This document shows, piece by piece, positions 31,144 through 40,396 of a DNA stretch of 64,000 nt. The DNA comes from an uncultured Acidobacteriia bacterium. GTDB taxonomy: Bacteria; Acidobacteriota; Terriglobia; Bryobacterales; Bryobacteraceae. A program made the translations under genes and the position numbers. Positions within the stretch are counted from its first letter, which is position 1. The number at the start of each line of letters is the position of its first letter. The DNA is taken from positions 1-64,000 of the forward strand of contig CAIYHG010000077.1 of NCBI GenBank assembly GCA_903925975.1, in the 5' to 3' direction. The notes under the pieces are model-generated. The model had not been told where the DNA came from, ran no database searches, and saw only the letters and a list, made by a program, of their open reading frames with translations.

Positions 31144-33169
31144 GTACGCCAACCGCTTTAGGCGGATGTCCCTGCGCAGCAAGATCACGGCTCTGGCGCT
31201 GCTGACCAGCGTGATCGCCGTGGGAGGAACCGCGTTCGGTTTGCTGGTCTACGAGCTGGTTTGGGTCCGGGCTGAGTTGCGCCAGCGGGTGGCGACCACG
31301 TGCGACATCATCGGCAGTGATGCCTCCCCGGCGCTGGTCTTCAACGATTGGAAAGACCTTGGGCGCAGCCTCTCCGCATTGAGCAACGACCCCGCCGTGA
31401 CCCGGGCTTACATCTTCGACGGCGCCGGACAACTGGTCGCGTCCTATGCGCGCTCTGGCGAGGGGGCTTCCTCGAAGCCTTCCGGCCCCGCGGAAGCCGC
31501 CAAACAAGCCTCGGGCCAATTCATCGTAAGGCCCATACGCCTCGACGGCGAAGTTATCGGATCTATCGCCATCGAAGCCAGCTTGGCGGCGCTGCGCACT
31601 CGCGCGCTGTACTACTCGGCAATTGCCGGGGGGCTGGCTCTTTTCTTCCTCGCTCTGGCGCAAACGGCCGCTCGCCGTATGGAAGCCAGCATTACCGGAC
31701 CGCTGCTCAAACTCCAGCAGGCAGCCGGCTACGTCTCCTCGCATCCGGATTATTCCGTGCGCCTGGATGCCGAAACCTCAGACGAGATCGGCGGCGTGAT
31801 CCGCGCCTTTAACAAGATGATGGAGGAGATTCAGGAACGGGACCGGCGGCTGTCGCAGTGGGGACAGGAACTCGAGAGGCAGGTGCAATCGCGGACGCAG
31901 GAACTGACCGGAGCCAACGCCAGCCTTTCCGCCGCTAAGGAAAAGGCCGAAGCGGCGGTCCGCGCCAAGAGCGAGTTCCTGGCGACGATGAGTCATGAGA
32001 TCCGAACGCCGATGAATGCGGTGATCGGAATGACCGAGTTGCTGCTGGAGACGGATCTCTCGGGACCGCAGAGGGACTACGCGGAAACCGTGCGCCAGTC
32101 CGGGGAGGCGCTACTCGCAGTCGTCAACGACGTTCTGGACCTTTCGCGGCTCGAGGCCGGCCGCATGGAAGTGGAGAGAATCTCGTTTTCCCCGCGAAAA
32201 GCCATCCAGCAGGCGGAAGCGATTGTGCGGGAACCCGCTCTTCGCAAAAAGCTGACCCTCGAATCGGCGGTCTCGGATGAAGTTCCGTGCAACATTCTTG
32301 GCGACCCGGGCAGGTTCCGGCAGGTCTTGCTCAATCTGCTCAGTAACGCGGTGAAATTCACTCCTTCGGGCGGCGTGCGCCTACGCGTCGAGGCGGCGCA
32401 GGCGAGCGGGGGAACCGTGCTGCGCGTGGAGGTGGCAGACACTGGTATCGGCATTCCATTCGAGGCGCAGGGGAAGCTTTTTGAGGCGTTCACTCAGGCG
32501 GATTCTTCGATGACGCGCCGGTATGGCGGCGCCGGGCTCGGTCTGGCCATTTCGAAGCGCCTGGTTACGGCCATGCACGGCGAAATCGGCTTCGGCAGCG
32601 AACCCGGGTCGGGCTCGGTCTTCTGGTTCACCATCCCTCTGGTTGCGGCGCCCGCGGCTGCCGCACTGGAGAAGCGGGAGGAACCGGCCGTGGGAACCGC
32701 GGCCGGGAGTCGCTTTTCGGCCCTGCTCGCCGAGGACAATCCCATCAATCAGAAACTAGCCCGCCTGCTGCTGGCGCGCATGGGCTTTCTTGTCCATGCC
32801 GTCTCCAACGGGCTCGAGGCCGTGGAAGCCGCCGCCGCCATGCCCTTTGACATCATATTGATGGATTGCCAGATGCCCGATCTCGATGGCTACGAAGCCA
32901 CACGCCAGATCCGCGCCGCGGAACATCCGGAGCGGCGGGCGTATATCGTTGCCACAACCGCGAATGCGCTGGCGGGCGAGCGCGAGAAATGCCGCGCCGC
33001 CGGAATGGACGACTACCTCCCGAAGCCGATCAAAACCGAGGAACTGGAGCGCAAACTGGCCGGCGTTGTGGCGCGCCGCCGGGCGCTTCAGTTTCCGCAG
33101 GGCGCCCCGGCCGGGGCCGCGGGTCTTTTAGGCGGCGATGGTGTTTCAGAATGCACATTTCAGGCTTAG
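31133..33169 (+). CDS. Hybrid histidine kinase with CHASE8-like sensor and receiver
   Basis: A 678-residue inner-membrane kinase. A transmembrane helix (about residues 19-42), a CHASE8-like periplasmic domain (about 45-150, [20 protein letters not shown]), a second helix (about 158-178) and HAMP (to about 232) precede HisKA with [20 protein letters not shown]. HATPase N and G boxes follow ([30 protein letters not shown]). The C-terminal receiver has Asp in [13 protein letters not shown] and Lys in [11 protein letters not shown] at 31133 is preceded by GGAGG and overlaps the yfiR stop. ATG at 31166 is the alternative. CHASE8 is the domain YfiN uses to contact YfiR. Confidence 0.9.
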   Translation: MVSRYANRFRRMSLRSKITALALLTSVIAVGGTAFGLLVYELVWVRAELRQRVATTCDIIGSDASPALVFNDWKDLGRSLSALSNDPAVTRAYIFDGAGQLVASYARSGEGASSKPSGPAEAAKQASGQFIVRPIRLDGEVIGSIAIEASLAALRTRALYYSAIAGGLALFFLALAQTAARRMEASITGPLLKLQQAAGYVSSHPDYSVRLDAETSDEIGGVIRAFNKMMEEIQERDRRLSQWGQELERQVQSRTQELTGANASLSAAKEKAEAAVRAKSEFLATMSHEIRTPMNAVIGMTELLLETDLSGPQRDYAETVRQSGEALLAVVNDVLDLSRLEAGRMEVERISFSPRKAIQQAEAIVREPALRKKLTLESAVSDEVPCNILGDPGRFRQVLLNLLSNAVKFTPSGGVRLRVEAAQASGGTVLRVEVADTGIGIPFEAQGKLFEAFTQADSSMTRRYGGAGLGLAISKRLVTAMHGEIGFGSEPGSGSVFWFTIPLVAAPAAAALEKREEPAVGTAAGSRFSALLAEDNPINQKLARLLLARMGFLVHAVSNGLEAVEAAAAMPFDIILMDCQMPDLDGYEATRQIRAAEHPERRAYIVATTANALAGEREKCRAAGMDDYLPKPIKTEELERKLAGVVARRRALQFPQGAPAGAAGLLGGDGVSECTFQA

Positions 33170-33283
33170 AGGCCTTTTGCCACTTGCGCCCGCAGGAGAA
33201 ATCGTTCCAGAATCGGCTCAGGACATTAAGACCTGTTATTGCCGGACGGGCGCCAGGCGGCGCTCGACAATGGAGCAGACTGC

Positions 33284-34159
33284 ATGGATACAGTTTCAAG
33301 AAGGCGTTTTTTGGAAAATAGCGCGCTAGGCATCGCCGCAACCAGTTTGGCCGCGCCCTCGCTGTGCGCGCAGGATTGGGCGCGCCAGGCCGTGGACAAA
33401 TCGCCGCGCAAGCGCGAGTGGGTCAGCGTGAAGCACGATGGCAGGTCCGTCGAATCCGTCGTCGCGCACCCGCAAGGCTCGGAGAAAGCGCCCGCTATCG
33501 TCGTCATCCACGAGATCTTCGGAATGAGCGATTGGGCGGAGAAGGTGGCTGACGAGTTTGCCGAAGCCGGTTACCTGGCGATCGCTCCCGATCTGCTTTC
33601 GGGAATGGCGCCCAAGGGCGGCGGCACCAAGGAACTCGAGGCGAGCGCGCCGGCTGCGGCGCCGCCTGGGGCTCCTGCGGGCGGCGGTGTGGGCGGCTCG
33701 GTCGGCAGCGCGATTCAGAAACTGCCGCCGGCGCAAATAACGGCGGATCTCAACGCGGTGGCCGACTACGTGAAGAAACTCCCCGGCTGCAATGGGAAGG
33801 TCTGCGTGGTGGGTTTCTCCTGGGGAGGCGGGCAGTCTTACACGTTCGCCACGAACCGGAAAGACCTGGCGGCTTCGTTCGTGTTCTACGGGACACCCCC
33901 GGATGCGGCTGCGATGGCCAACATCCAGTGCCCGGTGTATGGTTTCTATGGCGGAGCCGATGCCCGCGTCAGCGGCACCGTTCCCGGCGCCCAGGAAGCC
34001 ATGAAGGCGGCCGGCAAGTTTTACGAGCCGGTGATTTACGAAGGCGCGGCCCACGGGTTCATGCGCGGCGGAGAGCAACCCGACGCCACTGAGCCCAACA
34101 AGAAGGCTCGCGATGCAGCGTGGGTGAAACTGAAGGCGCTGAGACCGAAGTTCGTATAA
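33284..34159 (+). CDS. Dienelactone hydrolase-family protein, TAT-exported
   Basis: A 291-residue alpha/beta hydrolase. The N-terminus has a twin-arginine signal (SRRRFLENSALGIAATSLAAP). The fold is marked by IVVIHEIFGMSDWAEKVADE, the nucleophile region VCVVGFSWGGGQSYTFA (Ser in a GFSWGG elbow, replacing the usual Cys), a late Asp in GGADARVS and His in GAAHGFMRGG. Members hydrolyse lactones and esters. The start follows GGAG. A Gly/Ala/Pro-rich insert lies at about residues 120-140. Confidence 0.9.
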   Translation: MDTVSRRRFLENSALGIAATSLAAPSLCAQDWARQAVDKSPRKREWVSVKHDGRSVESVVAHPQGSEKAPAIVVIHEIFGMSDWAEKVADEFAEAGYLAIAPDLLSGMAPKGGGTKELEASAPAAAPPGAPAGGGVGGSVGSAIQKLPPAQITADLNAVADYVKKLPGCNGKVCVVGFSWGGGQSYTFATNRKDLAASFVFYGTPPDAAAMANIQCPVYGFYGGADARVSGTVPGAQEAMKAAGKFYEPVIYEGAAHGFMRGGEQPDATEPNKKARDAAWVKLKALRPKFV

Positions 34160-34202
34160 GGCCGGATTAGACCGGCCCAGTTGAATCAGTCCGCGTGAGC
34201 GC

Positions 34203-34622
34203 TCAATCGCCGAGCACGGTTGCGGTGATTTCGCGCTCGCGCGGACGGTCGTCGAAATCGCACAGGACGATCTGCTGCCAGGTTCCTACCCCCAGGCGCC
34301 CATCGATCACGGGAAAACTCCGGCTGGTTCCTATGAGAGCGCTGCGCAAGTGCGCGTAGCCGTTCTCGTCGCCCCATCGCGCGTTGTGGGCGTAATCGAG
34401 GTTGGCCGGGGCGATGTTGTCGAGCGCGCGCCTGAGGTCCGCCACGCAGCCGAGTTCGTATTCGAGCGTAGTGATGCCCAGCGTGGAGCCCGCTCCGGAA
34501 ACGTTCACGATGCCGCGGCGGATGCCGCTTTCCGCCACCGCGCTCTCCACCTCGGCGCTGATATCGCGCACGTCTGCGCGGCCGCGCGTCGAAACGCGGA
34601 AGGTCTTCTGAAATGCGCCCAT
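34203..34622 (-). CDS. YjbQ/UPF0047 family protein
   Basis: A 139-residue protein. The family signature is GAGSTLGITTLEYE, NARWGDENGYAHLRSALIG and LGVGTWQQIVLCDFDDRPR. The normal PHSTA/HxxxxxxGHxH positions are partly altered here: the strand has GAGST and the usual metal-site histidines are reduced to HNARW and AHLR. UPF0047 members have been linked to a secondary thiamine-phosphate synthase activity, but the physiological role is unsettled. Confidence 0.88.
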   Translation of the reverse strand: MGAFQKTFRVSTRGRADVRDISAEVESAVAESGIRRGIVNVSGAGSTLGITTLEYELGCVADLRRALDNIAPANLDYAHNARWGDENGYAHLRSALIGTSRSFPVIDGRLGVGTWQQIVLCDFDDRPREREITATVLGD

Positions 34623-34651
34623 ATCCGGCGAGTGTAGCGCAGCGGCCCTGC

Positions 34652-35056
34652 TTATTCCTGTTTTTCGGGTTTGAAGCGCAGCGCCGCCGAGTTAATGCAA
34701 TAGCGCTGGCCGGTCGGCTTCGGACCGTCTACAAACAGGTGCCCAAGGTGGGCTTCGCATTGGCTGCAGCGGACCTCGGTGCGCACCATGAAGTGCGACG
34801 AATCTTGCCCCGTGGCAATATTCTCCGCGCTCGCCGGCGCCCAGAAGCTCGGCCAGCCGGAACCCGAATCATACTTCTCGCCGGAGCGGAAAAGCGACGC
34901 GCCGCAGCGGACGCATTGGTAGACTCCCTGGTCGTGGTGATCCCAGTACTCGCCGGTGAAGGGGGGCTCCGTCCCACCCTTGCACGTTACCTCGTACTGC
35001 TTATGCGTGAGTTCCCCACGCCAGTCGGCGTCGGTCTTGACAATCTTCGGCGACAT
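34652..35056 (-). CDS. msrB: Peptide-methionine (R)-S-oxide reductase MsrB
   Basis: A 134-residue MsrB that repairs R-methionine sulfoxide in proteins. Features include [20 protein letters not shown], two zinc CxxC pairs (CVRCG and CSQC), GSGWPSFW and the catalytic cysteine in RYCINSAAL near the C-terminus. The start at 35056 was chosen because of the strong GAGGAGGAGATA ribosome-binding site. The longer frame begins at 35158. Confidence 0.95.
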   Translation of the reverse strand: MSPKIVKTDADWRGELTHKQYEVTCKGGTEPPFTGEYWDHHDQGVYQCVRCGASLFRSGEKYDSGSGWPSFWAPASAENIATGQDSSHFMVRTEVRCSQCEAHLGHLFVDGPKPTGQRYCINSAALRFKPEKQE

Positions 35057-35254
35057 TATCTCCTCCTCGCGCTTCCCGGGTTTACGGTTGCGGGGCTGGG
35101 CCAAAAGCAGGTCCGCCCCGAAACGCATCCCGGCATCCCTGGACCCATTTTCGCGCATCAGCGGCGCGCCGGTGCAGGGGCGGTATCCCGGTGATGCGCA
35201 GCCGCCGTGCGACCATCAAGTGTCGGGCCGGCTTGCGGCCGGACCCGCACAACC

Positions 35255-35644
35255 ATGCCTGCTTTCGCAGATCCCCTCATAAAGGAACACCGCGCAATCG
35301 AAGGGAGGCTCGAAGCCATAGCGGAGAAACTTGCCTCCGGACACCTGGACGCCGCGCCCTTCGGGGAACTTCGCCAGGAGGTGACGATGCACTATCTGCG
35401 CGAGTCGCAGTTTCTCGCAGCCCTCAGGGAGCATGAGCCGCAATTGGCCGCCAAAATCGCCGCGCAGCATGAAGAAGCTCTGGAGATCGCGGCCGAATGC
35501 GAGGAATCGATGGCCGCTGGCCAGGATTCCGACGTCCGAGCCTTGGCGCGCCGCTTTGTCGCGATCGCGCAGCACAACATAATAGAGGAAGAACGCGATG
35601 TATTCCCCCTGGCAGAACGCTGCTTCGGCGCCCGAGCCGAGTAA
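35255..35644 (+). CDS. Hemerythrin HHE-domain protein
   Basis: A 129-residue helical protein. Iron-ligand histidines are visible in IKEHRAIEGRL, VTMHYLRESQF, AQHEEALE and AQHNIIEEERDVFPL. HHE proteins bind a di-iron centre and handle oxygen, NO or iron-sulfur repair. The frame before Met at 35255 is not family-like, so this ATG is preferred. Its end overlaps the next gene by 47 bases. Confidence 0.88.
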   Translation: MPAFADPLIKEHRAIEGRLEAIAEKLASGHLDAAPFGELRQEVTMHYLRESQFLAALREHEPQLAAKIAAQHEEALEIAAECEESMAAGQDSDVRALARRFVAIAQHNIIEEERDVFPLAERCFGARAE

Positions 35645-36131
35645 CCCCGGGCTCGCACGCGGATGGCGCATAGCCCTCGCGCCACTTGGCGTAGCTCTCG
35701 CCCTCCTGCTGGCCGCTTGCGCCGCCGCCCCGCCGCCGCAAGCCACGCAGCCGAAGGGCGACCCTACCGCCGAACCCGCCTACGCCCAAGCCATCAAAGA
35801 ACTATCTGGCCTGAACCGCCAAGCGGAAGAACTGATGCGTAATGGCAGCCTGAAGGAAGCAGCCGACGCGATCACGAAGGGCCTGCCGCTTCAAGCCCGC
35901 CTGGTAGAGCCATCCCGTCCCACGCTTCCGGCCATGGAAGCCGCATCGGACCTGGACGACCTCTATGCCCGCATCCTTCTAGCCAATCACCGCGACGGCT
36001 GGGCACGGCTGATGTACCAGAAGAACCTGGCTCGATGGAGAAACTGGGAGCTCCAAACCCCAGACACCGCCCGACGCCTGAAGCTAGCCCAGGAAGGCAT
36101 CCGGGAGTGCGACCGCCGCATCGGTCAGTAA
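35598..36131 (+). CDS. Lipoprotein of unknown function
   Basis: A 177-residue protein with a long N-region and hydrophobic helix (about residues 24-40) ending in a lipobox LLAAC at about residue 41. A helical, Ala/Glu/Arg-rich domain follows. The start ATG at 35598 has a GAGGAAG ribosome-binding site within the preceding hemerythrin gene, and the two frames overlap by 47 bases. No known domain is recognised. Confidence 0.75.
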   Translation: MYSPWQNAASAPEPSNPGLARGWRIALAPLGVALALLLAACAAAPPPQATQPKGDPTAEPAYAQAIKELSGLNRQAEELMRNGSLKEAADAITKGLPLQARLVEPSRPTLPAMEAASDLDDLYARILLANHRDGWARLMYQKNLARWRNWELQTPDTARRLKLAQEGIRECDRRIGQ

Positions 36132-36220
36132 GCTTTCAGGAAGGGCTCCGGCGCGGGCCTTGACCTTCGCTTTACATCTCACCTGCGCTCGTATATTCTG
36201 CAACTTCACCAAGGACCGCC

Positions 36221-37381
36221 ATGAGCCTCATCTATCGAACTGCGTGGATCGCCCCTCTCCTGTTTGTGGCCGGATGTTGGGCGCAAACGGACGATTCGAA
36301 GCCGGCCATCACCAACGTGCGCGGGGCCGAGTATCCTCGCGTCCACTCCGACGGAAGGGTTACCTTCCGGGTGGCGGCGCCGACCGCGCAGAAGGTGCAA
36401 CTCGACGCCCCGCCGGCTGCCGGTTCCCCCAGCGGCTTGGGCGGTGGCCCCTTTGACATGGTGAAGGACAAGGACGGCTTTTGGACCGTGACCACGCCGC
36501 CTGCAGTGCCCGGTTTCCATTACTACAACCTTCTGATTGATGGCGTCACCGTCAACGATCCATCGAGCGAAACCTTCTTTGGCTTCAACAAGGAAACCAG
36601 CGGCGTCGAGGTCCCCGAGCCGGGCGTCGATTTCTATTACCCCAAGAACGTGCCGCACGGCGAAGTGCGCATGAAGTGGTACTACTCCAAGATCACCGAG
36701 TCCTTCCGCCCGGCCTACATCTACACGCCGCCCGATTACGACAAGAACGCCGGGAAGCGTTACCCGGTGCTCTATCTGCGCCACGGCGGGGGCGAGAACC
36801 TGTATGGCTGGGTCAAGCAGGGAATGATGAACTTCATCATGGATAACCTGCTCGCGGAGGGCAAGATCGTTCCGATGCTGGTGGTGATGGAAAACGGCGC
36901 CGCGAGCCGTCCGGGCGAAGCCTTGACGAACAACGGCGCGACTCAAGGAACCATAGTCGACGTCACCATGAAGGAACTGATTCCGATGATCGACGCCTCA
37001 TTCCGCACCCGCGCCGACCGCGAACACCGCGCCATGGCCGGGCTTTCGATGGGCAGCGGCCAGACAATGCAGATCGGGCTGACCAACCTCGATTCGTTCT
37101 CCTGGTTGGGCGCCTTCAGTTTTCCGTCGGGGAATTTCGATGTGCGGAAGTCGTACGGCGGCGTTTTCAACGACGCGGCAGGCTTCAACAAGAAGGTGCA
37201 CCTGCTCTATTTCAGCGCGGGCACGGCTGAAACCAGAATCCACGACGGCGCCAAGGCGGCTCACGACGCCATCGAGAAGGCGGGCATCAAGACCCCCTTC
37301 ATAGAATTCCCCAAGACCGCGCACGAGTGGCAGACCTGGCGCAAGGCGCTCTACGATTTCGCGCCCAGGATCTTCAAGTAG
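36221..37381 (+). CDS. CE1/enterochelin esterase-like exported hydrolase
   Basis: A 386-residue secreted enzyme. A signal peptide (ending FVAGC, possibly a lipobox near residue 19) precedes an E-set/CBM48-like domain (about 35-115, RVHSDGRVTFRVAAPTAQKV) and a CE1 esterase domain (about 150-386). The nucleophile elbow is intact (MAGLSMGSGQ), with later YFSAGTAETR and FPKTAHEWQTWR supplying the likely acid/His region. Homologs hydrolyse feruloyl, acetyl or enterobactin-type esters. This is the intact counterpart of the truncated esterase half at 6661-8988. Confidence 0.9.
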   Translation: MSLIYRTAWIAPLLFVAGCWAQTDDSKPAITNVRGAEYPRVHSDGRVTFRVAAPTAQKVQLDAPPAAGSPSGLGGGPFDMVKDKDGFWTVTTPPAVPGFHYYNLLIDGVTVNDPSSETFFGFNKETSGVEVPEPGVDFYYPKNVPHGEVRMKWYYSKITESFRPAYIYTPPDYDKNAGKRYPVLYLRHGGGENLYGWVKQGMMNFIMDNLLAEGKIVPMLVVMENGAASRPGEALTNNGATQGTIVDVTMKELIPMIDASFRTRADREHRAMAGLSMGSGQTMQIGLTNLDSFSWLGAFSFPSGNFDVRKSYGGVFNDAAGFNKKVHLLYFSAGTAETRIHDGAKAAHDAIEKAGIKTPFIEFPKTAHEWQTWRKALYDFAPRIFK

Positions 37382-37409
37382 GGCGGGATTGACCGTCGTT
37401 GAGGGGATT

Positions 37410-37437
37410 TGGTGAACCTGGTAGGGTTCGAACTCAC
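37410..37437 (-). pseudogene. tRNA 3'-end-like fragment
   Basis: On the minus strand the T-loop-like TTCGAAC, a near T-stem, a 7-base acceptor strand CAGGTTC and A-CCA are in the order and spacing of a tRNA 3' end. No D-arm, anticodon arm or 5' acceptor strand precedes it. It may be a tRNA relic or an old integration-site remnant. Confidence 0.35.
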
Positions 37438-37594
37438 TAGCTCTTCCACGCCATGGAAGGGAACGGTAGAGGCGGAAGAGCGCCGTTCTGGGGGAAGTGC
37501 ACGGGAAGAACTTCCAGGTTGGGCTCGGCCGCTGAACCGCGGCTGCGGAGGCTCGCCGGAAAAGCGCGGCGGCCTCCGCATCACGTCTCCCTGA

Positions 37595-39346
37595 CTACCT
37601 TGCGGCGATGGGCCCGCCAATCTCCGTGCCGATCACGTCGCCGGAAATCACGAGTTCCACGCGCCGATTCTGCTGGCGCCCGGTTGCAGTCTCGTTGGAA
37701 GCGACAGGCTGGGCTTCTCCGAAGCCCTTAGCCGTGACCGAACCCGCCGCCATTCCCTCGCCTGTGAGGTAATCGCGAACAGCCTCGCCACGCTGCTCGG
37801 AGAGGCGCTGGTTGTACTCAACGCCGCCGACGCTGTCCGTGTAGCCTTCTACGTCAAGTCTCAGGCCGGGATGCCCCGAAACTATGCCGGCCACCTTCGC
37901 CAACTTCTCCCGCGCGAGAGGCCGCAGAGAGAACTTGGCCGTGTCGAAGAGCACGTCCGACATGTTCACGATCAAGCCGCGCGCGCTATCGCGTGTCTGC
38001 AGAATGGCGTTGAACTGGAGCAGCAACTGCGAGCGCAACGCCACCTTCTCCGCTTCGGCCCGGGCCTTGTCCCCGGCTGCGCGATCGAGATCGGCCTGTA
38101 GGCCCGCCCGTTGCGCGTCATTCTCCCGCTTCAGGCGATCCGCTTCGTTCGCGGCGGCAACCGTGTTCGCGTCGTTCGCCTGCCTCAAGCGATCCGCTTC
38201 GGCGTTTGCGGCCACCATATTCGCATCGTTCGCCAGCCTCAAGCGGTCCGCTTCGGCGTTTGCGGCGGCCATCTGTGAGTCATTGGCGCGCCTCAGGCGG
38301 TCCGCTTCGGCGAGAGAAGATACCGCTTGCGCATCCTTTTCCCGCATCAAGCGCTCCGAATTGGCCTGCGCCGCGATCCGAGCTGCGTCGGCCTCGCGGG
38401 TGACTCGATCGGTTTCCAACTGCGCTGCGGCGCGTTCGCGATCCGACCGCGCTTCGCGGTCTAACGACTGCTGACGCTCTGCCGCGAGGGCATCCTCTTC
38501 CTGCCGTTTGACTGCGATGGCGCGTGCGTCCTCGGCCGTTTGAACCGCTTCGCGAGCGGTCATCGTCACCGGCTTCGTTCCCGCGTTACGCGCCTGGTAG
38601 GCCTCGGCCTGAGCCAGGCTCTTCTCGGCTTTTTGAAAGGTCTCGGTCGAATAGACGTCGGCGCCCATCGAGCGGGCGATCTGGACGGCATTGCGCGCTT
38701 CGTAGAGTTCCAGCGGCAACCTCTGGTCGAGCTTCAGCGCCAGCGGGTTTGCAAGGCGCTGATACTGCCCGCGCTGCAACAGTTCGTACTTGGCGTCAAT
38801 CTGTTCGACCTTCCCCTGCGTATCGGAGCGCACTACGTTCTCCATTACGATGAGATCGCTAGGCCGGCTGACCGAATAGTAAGGCTCCGCAGTTACCACC
38901 AGCCCGAATGCCTGCAGTTGGGTGGTGACGTTCAGCTTGCTCTTCGTGCCATTGAGCAGAATCTCGCCCAGGTTGGCCGTACGGCCTTCCGGCGTAATTG
39001 CCCACAGTACATAGGTCAGATACTCCGAACCCTGTTTGCTGGCGGGCTGCAGGCCATCGAATTCCACTTCGATTTCGATGTAGCCCTGCTTGCTCTCCAC
39101 TTTCGCTTCGCCCCGGGCATTCGCCAGAAGTTCAGTGCCGCGGAAATCGACCTTCGTGGCCCCGCTGCGGTTCTGATAGTTCACCGCCTTCGCGGTCCGT
39201 TCCGTCACGGTGACGCGATAGATTGGGGCCGACCCAGCAGCCATCCTGGCCGCATTTTCGTTTACCTGCAAAGACGGGTTCTGGGCTAGCGGCGCCTGCG
39301 CCGCGACGAACCCGCATACCGTCAGGAACGCGCTGATTAACTTCAT
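37595..39346 (-). CDS. OmpA-family protein with long coiled coil
   Basis: A 583-residue exported protein. A signal peptide (about residues 1-17) precedes an N-terminal beta-rich domain (about 40-190), a helical region (about 190-430) and a C-terminal OmpA peptidoglycan-binding domain (about 445-575: DVLFDTAKFSLRPLAREKL, VEGYTDSVGG, RRVELVISG). Four to five nearly identical 18-residue repeats of the type EADRLRRANDSQMAAAN sit at about 340-415, forming a periplasmic coiled coil. It would tether the outer membrane or an envelope complex to the cell wall. It is downstream of the SYLF gene on the same strand. Confidence 0.9.
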   Translation of the reverse strand: MKLISAFLTVCGFVAAQAPLAQNPSLQVNENAARMAAGSAPIYRVTVTERTAKAVNYQNRSGATKVDFRGTELLANARGEAKVESKQGYIEIEVEFDGLQPASKQGSEYLTYVLWAITPEGRTANLGEILLNGTKSKLNVTTQLQAFGLVVTAEPYYSVSRPSDLIVMENVVRSDTQGKVEQIDAKYELLQRGQYQRLANPLALKLDQRLPLELYEARNAVQIARSMGADVYSTETFQKAEKSLAQAEAYQARNAGTKPVTMTAREAVQTAEDARAIAVKRQEEDALAAERQQSLDREARSDRERAAAQLETDRVTREADAARIAAQANSERLMREKDAQAVSSLAEADRLRRANDSQMAAANAEADRLRLANDANMVAANAEADRLRQANDANTVAAANEADRLKRENDAQRAGLQADLDRAAGDKARAEAEKVALRSQLLLQFNAILQTRDSARGLIVNMSDVLFDTAKFSLRPLAREKLAKVAGIVSGHPGLRLDVEGYTDSVGGVEYNQRLSEQRGEAVRDYLTGEGMAAGSVTAKGFGEAQPVASNETATGRQQNRRVELVISGDVIGTEIGGPIAAR

Positions 39347-39377
39347 CTGTTATCCTCTCGGTTCTCTCTCTACTCAC

Positions 39378-40052
39378 CTATTGCTCACGAAACGAGTACT
39401 TGTTCAGAAGGGCCATCAGGGGCGCGGCCGACTTGGGCGCGGAGCGTCCGTTGGTCACGATGTCCCGATTCTCCAGCTTCTTTCCGTAGAGCGTGTTGTT
39501 GTCGTCCAGATCCTGCCGCAGTGTGGCCCCTTCCAGAGCCAGACCGGCGAACAGGCCTTGTGACCGCGACCACGAGAGAATCTCCGCGTGCATCTGGGCG
39601 TCCGTCTGCGCGGTTGCCGTGCGGCCCACCGGGCCCGCGGCCACGGAACCTTCAGCGCCCAAAGTGAATTTGCTTTGCAGCAGTTTCTCCGCGCCGCGCG
39701 CTGACATCACGAGCATGATCAGGTCAGTCGTCGATCCGCCGATCTGAAAGCCAACGCTGCCGCCTTCGATGCGAACCGTAGCGGGGGCTGACCAGCCGGA
39801 ACCGCTCTTGGTGCGGCAGGAGAGATAGCCTTTCCCATACTTTCCGCCCACTATGAACGCCCCGGTCTTGAGACTCGGCACAATTACGATGCAGTGCGCT
39901 TTCTCAAGCAGGTCCTGAGGAATACCCTTGTCGGGCGTTGCCATGATTTCCGAAAAGACCGCTGCGGACTCTGCCAACCGGTTGGCAGGGGCCTTATCGA
40001 TCGCCATCAACGACGTTGTTAGGGCCAAGCCGGCCACGATAGCTAATTTCAT
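39378..40052 (-). CDS. SYLF (Ysc84/DUF500) domain lipid-binding protein
   Basis: A 224-residue exported protein. The signal peptide (about residues 1-17) is followed by the SYLF domain, with family sequence IPQDLLEKAHCIVIVPSLK, GYLSCRT, GGSVGFQIGGSTTDLIMLVMS and YGK near the end. SYLF domains bind phosphoinositides or phospholipids in eukaryotes. In bacteria they are secreted and poorly understood. The gene lies 31 bases upstream of the OmpA-family gene. Confidence 0.92.
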   Translation of the reverse strand: MKLAIVAGLALTTSLMAIDKAPANRLAESAAVFSEIMATPDKGIPQDLLEKAHCIVIVPSLKTGAFIVGGKYGKGYLSCRTKSGSGWSAPATVRIEGGSVGFQIGGSTTDLIMLVMSARGAEKLLQSKFTLGAEGSVAAGPVGRTATAQTDAQMHAEILSWSRSQGLFAGLALEGATLRQDLDDNNTLYGKKLENRDIVTNGRSAPKSAAPLMALLNKYSFREQ

Positions 40053-40396
40053 CCTGTTACCTCTTCTGTCGCACTAAGCTGTCGCGACTCTCCTCTTAGA
40101 GCACCGGAAGCGCCATCGTAAAGGGACGGACAGTGGCGCCGTGGCGCTGGTGCATGTAAAGGGTGTTGCAGGCGGCCTTCTGCTGCGAGTAGTTTTTACG
40201 TGCGTGGAGAAACTTCCAATCCGCTTTGGCGGATGCAGGTTTGGTTTGCAAGGGGTGCATGTTTTGCTTGCGGCCTCCGGCAAACGGGGCTGGCTCCGGC
40301 GCCAAATCGAGCAGAGCCGGCCAGAGACGGAAGGCATCGGGCGGCTGTCCGCCGTTTGGGCCACGCCCGCCATCCCGTGCGCCAGCCGGTACGCAG
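40053..40396. other. 344-bp region without a confident gene
   Basis: Between the SYLF start and the GH130 stop. A minus-strand frame without a start codon of its own runs through it (ending at 40096), with a plausible protein-like composition (LDLAPEPAPF, KADWKFLHARK). It might be a gene remnant. The SYLF promoter must lie near 40053-40120. Confidence 0.4.

Noticed and set aside
37409-37594. Short plus-strand frame (NLVGFELTSS...)
   Set aside because: Its start coincides with the tRNA-like fragment, a well-known source of spurious peptides.
38130-38310. Possible CRISPR-like array (54-bp periodicity)
   Set aside because: The repeats are in frame with an OmpA-family coiled coil, without unique spacers and with no cas genes nearby.
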